Assembly (NCBI GenBank): GCA_018375265.1
Contig: JAHADO010000096.1
Coordinates: 1-5,600 of the forward strand
Direction of reading: 5' to 3'
From: Campylobacter concisus
GTDB taxonomy: Bacteria; Campylobacterota; Campylobacteria; Campylobacterales; Campylobacteraceae
DNA: 5,600 bases
Notes under the pieces: generated by a model
Told to the model about the DNA's origin: nothing
The model's input: the letters and a program-made list of their open reading frames with translations, nothing else
Database searches by the model: none
Made by a program: the position numbers and the translations under genes
In this document: piece by piece, positions 1 to 4,986 of the stretch
Layout of the letters: each line of letters begins with the position of its first letter
Position numbering within the stretch: the first letter of the stretch is position 1

Positions 1-313
1 GATCGCAACTCCGATGAGCCCAGCTGCTGCAAAAGGCGAAGAAGCTTATCTAAAAGGCGGATGTAATGGCTGCCACGTCATCGGTCAAGTAAGCTCAGGC
101 CCAGATCTAACTGGCGTCTTACTAAGACATGAAAACGGCGAAAAATGGGTAGCAGACTTTATAAAAGACCCTGCTAAATTCTATAACGACGACTACGTTA
201 AAGCGATGATTGACTTCTTTAAACTTAGAATGCCAAATCAGCACATGAATGACGAAGAGATCAAAAATATCATCCAGTATCTAAAATGGATAGACGAAAA
301 CGCAGGCATGTAG
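1..313 (+). CDS. nosZ: Nitrous oxide reductase NosZ, C-terminal cytochrome c domain (5' truncated by window)
   Basis: The reading frame is open from the first full codon (base 2) to TAG at 311-313, so this is the 3' end of a longer gene; the ATG at 14 is internal. About 103 residues are visible. They form a class I cytochrome c fold with the haem-binding motif CNGCH (bases 62-76), a conserved G-P-D-L stretch after it, and a likely distal axial Met in the K-L-R-M-P segment (Met codon 230-232), ending in a C-terminal helix. Epsilonproteobacterial NosZ carries such a monohaem domain fused behind the cupredoxin (CuA) domain; it passes electrons to CuA for reduction of N2O to N2 in the periplasm. 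The downstream nos genes make NosZ the natural assignment. The catalytic propeller and CuA ligands lie outside the window, so the identity comes from this domain plus context. A separate cytochrome gene is possible but less likely, because no start is visible. Confidence 0.88.
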   Translation, partial: IATPMSPAAAKGEEAYLKGGCNGCHVIGQVSSGPDLTGVLLRHENGEKWVADFIKDPAKFYNDDYVKAMIDFFKLRMPNQHMNDEEIKNIIQYLKWIDENAGM

Positions 314-317
314 TTTT

Positions 318-339
318 AAGGGGCATTTTTGCCCCTTTT
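318..339 (+). terminator. Hairpin terminator or attenuator after nosZ
   Basis: A perfect 7-bp stem, AAGGGGC (318-324) with GCCCCTT (331-337), encloses a six-base loop (ATTTTT) and runs into a short T stretch (336-339) before the sequence becomes A-rich. It begins four bases after the nosZ stop codon. The stem has five G-C pairs, which stands out in this AT-rich gap. The T tract is short, so read-through into nosB is plausible. This would yield much nosZ message and less of the maturation genes. It could instead stabilise the 3' end of a processed nosZ transcript. Confidence 0.72.
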
Positions 340-355
340 AAATTTTAAAATTTAA
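339..355. repeat. AT-rich palindromic direct repeat, copy 1
   Basis: The 17-bp word TAAATTTTAAAATTTAA occurs here and again at 368-384, with starts 29 bp apart. With the T at 338, this copy is a perfect 18-bp palindrome. It lies in the gap between nosZ and nosB and abuts the terminator tail. It may be a regulatory site or only a by-product of the AAATTT-rich composition of the genome. Confidence 0.5.
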
Positions 356-367
356 CTTTTGCTAGGC

Positions 368-384
368 TAAATTTTAAAATTTAA
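368..384. repeat. AT-rich palindromic direct repeat, copy 2
   Basis: This copy is identical over 17 bp to the one at 339-355. Bases 368-383 form a perfect 16-bp palindrome. It lies directly against the nosB ribosome binding site, so a protein bound here, or a hairpin formed in RNA, could affect nosB translation or transcription. No known operator consensus was recognised. Confidence 0.5.
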
Positions 385-389
385 AGGAG
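383..389 (+). promoter_or_regulatory. Ribosome binding site of nosB
   Basis: AAAGGAG lies five bases upstream of the ATG at 395. It is a near-ideal Shine-Dalgarno sequence, and its first two bases overlap repeat copy 2. It supports independent translation initiation of nosB after the gap, unlike the coupled genes that follow. Confidence 0.8.
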
Positions 390-394
390 AGATT

Positions 395-1150
395 ATGAGT
401 AAATATAAAATTTATACCATTGTTGCACTTATCATTATGAGCGTTTGTTTTACTCTGCCAGTTCTTGGCTGGCACGGAGCAAAAGAGCGTATAGCTAATG
501 GCGACGAGCTACCATCTTATGCTTACACTATCTACGATCTTTATAGCTCATTTCAGTATAAAAACCACCTTTTGCCAAAAGAGGTGGCGAGCGATCTTCA
601 TAAGATGATCGAGCAAAAAGCAGAGATCGGCACGCCATCTTTCCCTATCTGGTACGTATCTCTTGAAGCACCAAACTATCCAAAGGCAGCCTTTCCAGAT
701 GGCATCCCAGTATATTTTCACGTAGATGGATATAGTGGCGACGTGCACGAGATGAATACGATAAACCACTACATCGGCATGTATCCTATGGAGCATGGCG
801 GAAATTTAGAGCGAGCGATCGCACCTAATTATCAACTCATCGCTACACTTTGCATGCTTGCGTTTTTATACTATGACGGTAAATTTAACTCACTTCTCAT
901 GGTGCCAACCATCATTGCACCTGTGCTATTTATGAGCGCATTTGTGGGCTGGCTATACTGGTATGGACACAATATGCAAGAGTGGGGCGCCTTTAAGATC
1001 AAGCCATTTATGCCAACCGTTTTAGGAGATGGTAGCGTGGCGCACTTTACTACGCACTCATACCCAACTATCGGCTTTTGGGTGATGATGGTGATGAGCG
1101 TGCTTTGCATACTTGCGGTATTTTCAAAGAAAAAAGAGCTAAATGCGTAA
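395..1150 (+). CDS. nosB: NosB, polytopic membrane protein of clade II nos clusters
   Basis: The 251-residue protein has four predicted membrane segments: about residues 6-26 (possibly an uncleaved signal anchor), 146-161, 166-190 and 224-243. A hydrophilic, probably periplasmic domain lies between the first two (about 27-145). That domain is aromatic-rich and contains His109, His119, His125 and His134, the last within a G-M-Y-P-M-E-H-G-G motif. Further histidines (192, 217, 221) sit near the ends of helices 3 and 4. Identification rests on position directly after nosZ and before nosD, and on length and topology as in W. succinogenes NosB. NosB is a clade II marker needed for N2O respiration there, but its chemical role is not settled. 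The start is fixed by a strong ribosome binding site. The gene overlaps nosD by 8 bp. No cofactor motif such as CxxCH or an Fe-S cysteine set is present. Confidence 0.85.
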   Translation: MSKYKIYTIVALIIMSVCFTLPVLGWHGAKERIANGDELPSYAYTIYDLYSSFQYKNHLLPKEVASDLHKMIEQKAEIGTPSFPIWYVSLEAPNYPKAAFPDGIPVYFHVDGYSGDVHEMNTINHYIGMYPMEHGGNLERAIAPNYQLIATLCMLAFLYYDGKFNSLLMVPTIIAPVLFMSAFVGWLYWYGHNMQEWGAFKIKPFMPTVLGDGSVAHFTTHSYPTIGFWVMMVMSVLCILAVFSKKKELNA

Positions 1151-2399
1151 ATTTTCTAAATTTGCCCTTGTTTTTTTGCCACTTTTTGGCTTTGCAAATG
1201 TCCTTCAAGATGCGATAAATATCGCTATCCCTGGCGATGTTATAAAGCTGGGGGATGCCATTTATGAAGGAAATATAATCATTTCTAAGCCTCTTAGCAT
1301 CATAGGAGAAGGCAAAAATGCCCACATAAAAGGGGAGGGCAAGGGCAGCGTTATAAAGATCATCGCTTCAAACGTGACACTTAAAAATTTAAAGATAAGT
1401 GGCAGTGGCAACGACCTTGGCGAGCTTGACGCTGGCATAGGCTGTGACAAGGCAAATAACGTTGAAATTTCTAAAAACGACATAAGCGATGTGCTTTTTG
1501 GGATTGACTTTAAAGAGTGCAGTAGCTCAAAGATCACTGAAAACAACATCACCTCAAAAAAGGGCGCTAGCCTTGGCTTTAGAGGCGATGCGGTGAGACT
1601 TTGGTATAGCCATGAAAATTTGATCGAGCACAACAATATCCGTGACAGCCGTGACATGGTCGCATGGTATGCAAGCCACAATAAATTTCTAAGCAACAAA
1701 GCAGTTGGCAGCAGATATTCGCTTCACTTCATGTATGCTAATCAAAATTTAGTAGAAAATAACGAATTTATCGGCAACGCTGTTGGTATGTTTTTTATGT
1801 ATTCAGCTAGCTCAAATATAAAAAATAACCTCGTTATGGATAGTGACGGCGCTTTTGGCATCGGCATCGGATTAAAGGACGTGTCTGACTTTACGATAGA
1901 AAACAACACCCTTGTCTATAATGCGCGTGGCATCTTGCTTGATAACTCGCCCTTTCAGCCAGGATCAACTATAAATTTTATAGGCAATAAAATTTTACAC
2001 AACGTAGTTGGCGTCTATTTTCACGCCACGCAAGGCACAAGCATCTTTGAAAACAATGACTTTATCGGCAACATGGACATCGTCGTAAACGACACCCCAG
2101 GCGAAAAGATGCTACTAAATAGATGGAACAAGAACTATTATGATGAGTATGAGAGCTTTGATAGAGATAAAGATGGCTACGGCGACACGCCATTTTTGCA
2201 CCTCTCATACATCGATCAGCTCTGGCAGTACTATCCAAATTTGCAGTTTTTCTACGGCTCAAGCGTCTTTAGCGTCTTAAATTTCTTAGCCAAACTCGCT
2301 CCATTTTCTGAGCCGATAAAGCTACTTGAAGATAGTTCGCCAAGGATAAAACCGCTTGATGTTTCAAATTTCAACGCTTTAAAGGCGAAACGTGGATAG
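1143..2399 (+). CDS. nosD: NosD, periplasmic beta-helix copper-maturation protein
   Basis: The 418-residue protein starts with a Sec-type signal (basic M-R-K-F-S-K, hydrophobic core, likely cleavage near residue 19 after G-F-A). Residues about 30-315 are a right-handed parallel beta-helix of repeated N-x-I / E-N-N rungs (for example V-E-I-S-K-N-D, I-T-E-N-N, V-E-N-N, I-E-N-N), the CASH/NosD repeat architecture. Two Met-rich rungs, H-F-M-Y-A-N (195-200) and F-F-M-Y-S (217-221), match the conserved NosD region and could take part in copper handling. A Ca-site-like D-R-D-K-D-G-Y-G-D sequence (340-348) follows N-R-W-N-K-N-Y-Y. NosD works with the ABC proteins NosF and NosY to deliver copper to NosZ in the periplasm. 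The ATG overlaps the nosB 3' end by 8 bp behind only a weak AAGAG, implying translational coupling. Length is usual for the family. Confidence 0.93.
   Translation: MRKFSKFALVFLPLFGFANVLQDAINIAIPGDVIKLGDAIYEGNIIISKPLSIIGEGKNAHIKGEGKGSVIKIIASNVTLKNLKISGSGNDLGELDAGIGCDKANNVEISKNDISDVLFGIDFKECSSSKITENNITSKKGASLGFRGDAVRLWYSHENLIEHNNIRDSRDMVAWYASHNKFLSNKAVGSRYSLHFMYANQNLVENNEFIGNAVGMFFMYSASSNIKNNLVMDSDGAFGIGIGLKDVSDFTIENNTLVYNARGILLDNSPFQPGSTINFIGNKILHNVVGVYFHATQGTSIFENNDFIGNMDIVVNDTPGEKMLLNRWNKNYYDEYESFDRDKDGYGDTPFLHLSYIDQLWQYYPNLQFFYGSSVFSVLNFLAKLAPFSEPIKLLEDSSPRIKPLDVSNFNALKAKRG
2381..2385 (+). promoter_or_regulatory. Ribosome binding site supporting the GTG start of nosG
   Basis: AAAGG lies six bases before the GTG at 2392, inside the nosD 3' end. 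The nearest in-frame ATG (2410) would place this site too far away and would remove the twin-arginine motif, so the GTG is the better start. Confidence 0.65.
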
Positions 2400-3069
2400 A
2401 AGAAATTTTATGATAATAGGCTCAGCCGCAGCGGTGGCTGGATATGCCATAGGCAAGTTTTTGCCAAAAAGTAGTGGCGACAAACTCTATCTTAGACCGC
2501 CAGGTGCTGTTGATGACTTTGATGATCTTTGCGTAAAATGCGGTCAGTGCGTGCAAGTCTGCCCATATCACAGCATAAATTTACTTGATATAGAAGATGG
2601 CTACTCAAGTGGCTCAGCTCACATCGACGCCAAAGAGCGAGGCTGCTACTTGTGCGACCTTTTTCCATGTGTGCTAGCCTGTCCTAGCGGGGCGCTCGAT
2701 CACGCCACAAAGGTCGTGGGCGATGTCAAAATGGGCGTTGCAGTTTTAAGTGACACGGTGGCCTGTTTGAGCTTGAAAAGAGAAAATTTAAGCGAAACTG
2801 GCGTCAAACATCTGCTTGATCGCAAAGCCTATAACGACAGAGAAGAGGCGCTAAAAGATAAGATAAAAGGCAAGATCGGTCAAATTTGCGATCTTTGCGT
2901 CACGCTTTGCCCAGTTGGCGATAGCGCGATAGCAATGAGCGAGACAAATTTACCACTTATAAAAAATGCCTGCGTGGGTTGTGGCGTTTGCGCTGAGGTC
3001 TGCCCAGCAAAGATCATAAATATCGCCCCAAAGATGAGCTATGATGAAATTTACAAGGAGAAAAAATGA
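2392..3069 (+). CDS. nosG: NosG, Tat-exported NapG-like polyferredoxin
   Basis: The 225-residue protein is read from a GTG start that overlaps nosD by 8 bp. The N-terminus D-R-R-N-F-M followed by a hydrophobic stretch (residues 7-20) is a twin-arginine signal, so the folded Fe-S protein should act in the periplasm. Cysteine sets suit four [4Fe-4S] clusters: C47/C50/C53/C57, C85/C88/C93/C97, C166/C169/C173 plus probably C125, and C194/C197/C200/C204. This is the NapG/MauM-type ferredoxin family. Next to nosH, it is taken to be the periplasmic partner of a NosGH complex moving electrons from menaquinol towards NosZ. The second set has C-x2-C-x4-C-x3-C spacing. The fourth ligand of the third cluster is about 40 residues upstream, if C125 is it. 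NapG itself is the alternative name, but no nap genes are present. Confidence 0.9.
   Translation: MDRRNFMIIGSAAAVAGYAIGKFLPKSSGDKLYLRPPGAVDDFDDLCVKCGQCVQVCPYHSINLLDIEDGYSSGSAHIDAKERGCYLCDLFPCVLACPSGALDHATKVVGDVKMGVAVLSDTVACLSLKRENLSETGVKHLLDRKAYNDREEALKDKIKGKIGQICDLCVTLCPVGDSAIAMSETNLPLIKNACVGCGVCAEVCPAKIINIAPKMSYDEIYKEKK
3055..3060 (+). promoter_or_regulatory. Ribosome binding site of nosC1
   Basis: AAGGAG within the last codons of nosG, five bases before the ATG at 3066, is the strongest Shine-Dalgarno sequence inside the coupled part of the operon. It suggests that nosC1 can initiate well in addition to coupling through the ATGA overlap. Confidence 0.75.
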
Positions 3070-3617
3070 GAGCAATAATACCTTTAATAGCTGCTGCGTT
3101 GCTATTTGTCGGCTGTGAAAAGAGCGAGGACAAAGCGCAAGAGGCTGCTAACGAGCAAGGCGCAAAAGTAGCAACAAGTGCTAGCATAAAGGTCGAAAAA
3201 AGTGAAAATAATGAGAGCGCAAATAAGCAAAATGAATTTATAAAATACGATATGCACGGCGAAAAAAGTGTCAAATTTGGTCTTGAAGACAACAACGTAA
3301 GCCGCCAGATCGGAGCGCTTGCCATGGTAAAAAGCCCGCTTCAAACTATAAATTTAAGGCTTATAAAGGGCAGACTTAGCAAGGACTTTATCACAAAGTG
3401 CTCAGCCTGCCACGACGACTACGCAAATGGCATCATTGGACCATCTCTTCTAACAAAGAGCGAGGATGAAATTTATAAGATGATAAACGCTTATAAAAAC
3501 AAAGAGAAAGTAAATGTGCTGATGCGTGATCTTGTTAAAAAGATGGATGAGAGTGAGATTAGAAATCTAGCAAAAGAGATAAGCGATTTTAATGCGCAGT
3601 TTAGGAGCAAACAATGA
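3066..3617 (+). CDS. nosC1: NosC1, lipid-anchored monohaem cytochrome c
   Basis: The 183-residue protein shares an ATGA start/stop overlap with nosG. A short signal peptide ends in L-F-V-G-C (Cys17), a lipobox with an unusual Phe at -3, so a lipoprotein anchored to a periplasmic membrane face is likely. Residues about 18-60 are a charged, Ala/Glu/Lys/Asn-rich flexible linker. The C-terminal domain (about 95-180) holds one haem motif, C-S-A-C-H (C112, C115, H116), and candidate distal ligands Met153 or Met160. It resembles the C-terminal domain of the next gene product, notably in the L-M-x-x-L segment and the A-x-E-I-S end. Context makes it an electron shuttle between NosGH or the bc complex and the NosZ cytochrome domain. 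The gene name is taken from gene order in W. succinogenes; the order of transfer among the cytochromes is inference. Confidence 0.85.
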   Translation: MRAIIPLIAAALLFVGCEKSEDKAQEAANEQGAKVATSASIKVEKSENNESANKQNEFIKYDMHGEKSVKFGLEDNNVSRQIGALAMVKSPLQTINLRLIKGRLSKDFITKCSACHDDYANGIIGPSLLTKSEDEIYKMINAYKNKEKVNVLMRDLVKKMDESEIRNLAKEISDFNAQFRSKQ

Positions 3618-4075
3618 AAATCGGAAAAATCATAACGATCATTTTAGCGGTGCTGATATGCGGTATCATGGTGTTTATGCTAAGTCAAACTCCGCCTAAA
3701 AAGGAGAAAGCAGAAGCTAGCGTTCAGCCAAAAGTGGAGCAAAATATCTCAAAAGAGCAGTCAAAGTCTAGCGAGGAATTTGCCAGCGAAGATGAGCTAA
3801 AAAAGGTAAAAGAGCTAAGCCTAAGCGTGGCTAAGACGCAAAATGAAGGCGTTAGCAAGCAATACCTTACCTCTTGCGCTCCGTGCCACGGCGCAAATGG
3901 CAAAGGCATAGTAGCGCCTGACATCACTCATCTAAGCAAAGAGGACCTGCTAAAAAAACTGGCTGATTATAAGGCTGGCAAGGTGCAAAACACGCTTATG
4001 AAGGGCTTGCTGACAAATGTTAGCGACAGCGATCTAAACAGCCTTGCTGATGAAATTTCTAAATTTAAAAAGTAA
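3614..4075 (+). CDS. nosC2: NosC2, membrane-anchored monohaem cytochrome c
   Basis: The 153-residue protein overlaps nosC1 by ATGA, with AGGAG (3603-3607) six bases upstream of its start. Residues 5-23 form one hydrophobic helix after a basic start and lack a clear lipobox or cleavage site, so it is probably an N-terminal membrane anchor with the rest in the periplasm. A Lys/Glu/Ser-rich linker (about 28-75) leads to a class I cytochrome domain with C-A-P-C-H (C88, C91, H92), a G-K-G-I loop and likely axial Met129 in N-T-L-M-K. The fold and sequence parallel NosC1, suggesting an old duplication. The role is inferred as a second periplasmic electron carrier feeding NosZ. A generic c555-like cytochrome is the alternative, but its place inside the operon argues for a dedicated function. 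Confidence 0.85.
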   Translation: MKIGKIITIILAVLICGIMVFMLSQTPPKKEKAEASVQPKVEQNISKEQSKSSEEFASEDELKKVKELSLSVAKTQNEGVSKQYLTSCAPCHGANGKGIVAPDITHLSKEDLLKKLADYKAGKVQNTLMKGLLTNVSDSDLNSLADEISKFKK

Positions 4076-4077
4076 AA

Positions 4078-4977
4078 ATGGATAAATATAACGTTCGTGC
4101 GACCGTTAGAAATGTAAGCTTTCTAAGCACGCTAATAACGACCACAAAAGATGGCAAAAAGCGCCCAAGCATACGTTTTTGGCGCATTTTTACTATCGTG
4201 CTGGTTCATCTTTTATTTGTGCTCTCTTACAGGGTTGATGTGCAAATTTTAGAGGGCGACATAAGTGCTTCAAGGATACTTGGCTTTCACCTAGCAGACG
4301 CATTTATGAGCTTGCAAGTCTTTTTAGCAACGCATGAAATTCATGTAAATTTACTAATCGGCTCGCTTAGCATCCTAGTCTTTTACATCATTTTTGGTGG
4401 CAGGGGCTTTTGCTCGTGGGTTTGCCCATACTCACTTATAAGCGAGATAGCTGAGAAAATTCATGAAAATTTACGCGCCAAAAAGATAGTAAAACCGCGA
4501 GTTTTTGACACAAAGTGGCGATACGCCTTTACTATTTTGTTTTTGGCTATTAGCTTTGCTAGCTCAAGCTTGGTCTTTGAAATTTTTAACGTCGTTGGGA
4601 TATTTTCAAGATTTATCATCTATGGCTACTTTCACGCTATCTGGCTAGTTGTGGCTATGCTTGTGGTTGAGATTTTTTTCTCACGCAGGGCTTGGTGCAG
4701 ATATGTCTGCCCTGTTGGAGCGACCTATTCGCTACTAGCAAAGCCAAATGTGATAAAGGTCAGCTGGGATAAAGAAAAGTGCGACCACTGCTTGGTTTGC
4801 ACCGATGTTTGCCTAGTGCCACACGTGCTTTTTATGACAAAAAAAGGGGCAAAAACTGATGATAGTAAAAAGCTCTTTAGGATAGCTGGAGCTGACTGCA
4901 CGCTTTGTGGCAGGTGTATCGACGTTTGCCACCAAGATGCGCTTAAATTTGACAACGGCTTTAAGAAACTCATATAA
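4078..4977 (+). CDS. nosH: NosH, NapH-like membrane Fe-S protein
   Basis: The 299-residue protein has four or five predicted membrane helices (about 36-50, perhaps 72-86, 93-107, 148-168, 184-201). It carries the paired NapH/NosR/CcoG-family motifs F-C-S-W-V-C-P (C112, C116) and W-C-R-Y-V-C-P (C207, C211), at predicted membrane boundaries. A C-terminal domain binds two [4Fe-4S] clusters: C235/C238/C241/C245 and C274/C277/C280/C284. In NapGH-type modules the H protein is thought to take electrons from menaquinol and pass them to the periplasmic G protein, so NosH should pair with NosG. The last Cys of the first cluster is followed by Leu, not the common Pro. The start is two bases after the nosC2 stop with no convincing Shine-Dalgarno sequence, only an A-rich run, so reinitiation by ribosomes finishing nosC2 is likely. 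No flavin-binding (FMN) domain is present, which separates it from NosR. Confidence 0.9.
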   Translation: MDKYNVRATVRNVSFLSTLITTTKDGKKRPSIRFWRIFTIVLVHLLFVLSYRVDVQILEGDISASRILGFHLADAFMSLQVFLATHEIHVNLLIGSLSILVFYIIFGGRGFCSWVCPYSLISEIAEKIHENLRAKKIVKPRVFDTKWRYAFTILFLAISFASSSLVFEIFNVVGIFSRFIIYGYFHAIWLVVAMLVVEIFFSRRAWCRYVCPVGATYSLLAKPNVIKVSWDKEKCDHCLVCTDVCLVPHVLFMTKKGAKTDDSKKLFRIAGADCTLCGRCIDVCHQDALKFDNGFKKLI

Positions 4978-4980
4978 GGA
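4976..4980 (+). promoter_or_regulatory. Ribosome binding site supporting the TTG start of nosF
   Basis: AAGGA overlaps the nosH stop codon and lies six bases before TTG at 4987. There is no ATG or GTG in this frame between the nosH end and the conserved N-terminal I-D-I-K-E-V-T-K sequence, so this site and the protein alignment together fix the TTG as start. Confidence 0.75.
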
Positions 4981-4986
4981 AATTTT

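Noticed and set aside
14..313. A stand-alone small cytochrome c starting at ATG 14
   Set aside because: The frame is open to the window edge, there is no Shine-Dalgarno sequence or signal peptide before the ATG, and the preceding residues read as a Pro/Ala-type linker. A C-terminal domain of NosZ fits better.
356..394. Sigma-54 or strong sigma-70 promoter for nosB
   Set aside because: No GG-N10-GC type element or convincing -10 box is present. TAAATT at 368-373 is part of the repeated AT word and is too common here to mean much.
1262..1699. Minus-strand open frame of 145 codons inside nosD
   Set aside because: It is antisense to conserved beta-helix repeats. The Leu/Ser/Pro-rich translation mirrors the Lys/Asn/Glu/Gly codons of nosD and has no ribosome binding site or domain of its own.
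3014..3344. Two overlapping minus-strand frames across nosG/nosC1
   Set aside because: They arise opposite the charged linker of NosC1, whose Lys/Glu/Ala codons read as Phe/Leu/Ser-rich, apparently hydrophobic sequence in reverse. There is no independent support for small membrane proteins here.
4078..4977. NosR rather than NosH
   Set aside because: NosR is much longer and has an N-terminal periplasmic FMN-binding domain. This protein has about 300 residues and only the NapH-like membrane and ferredoxin parts.
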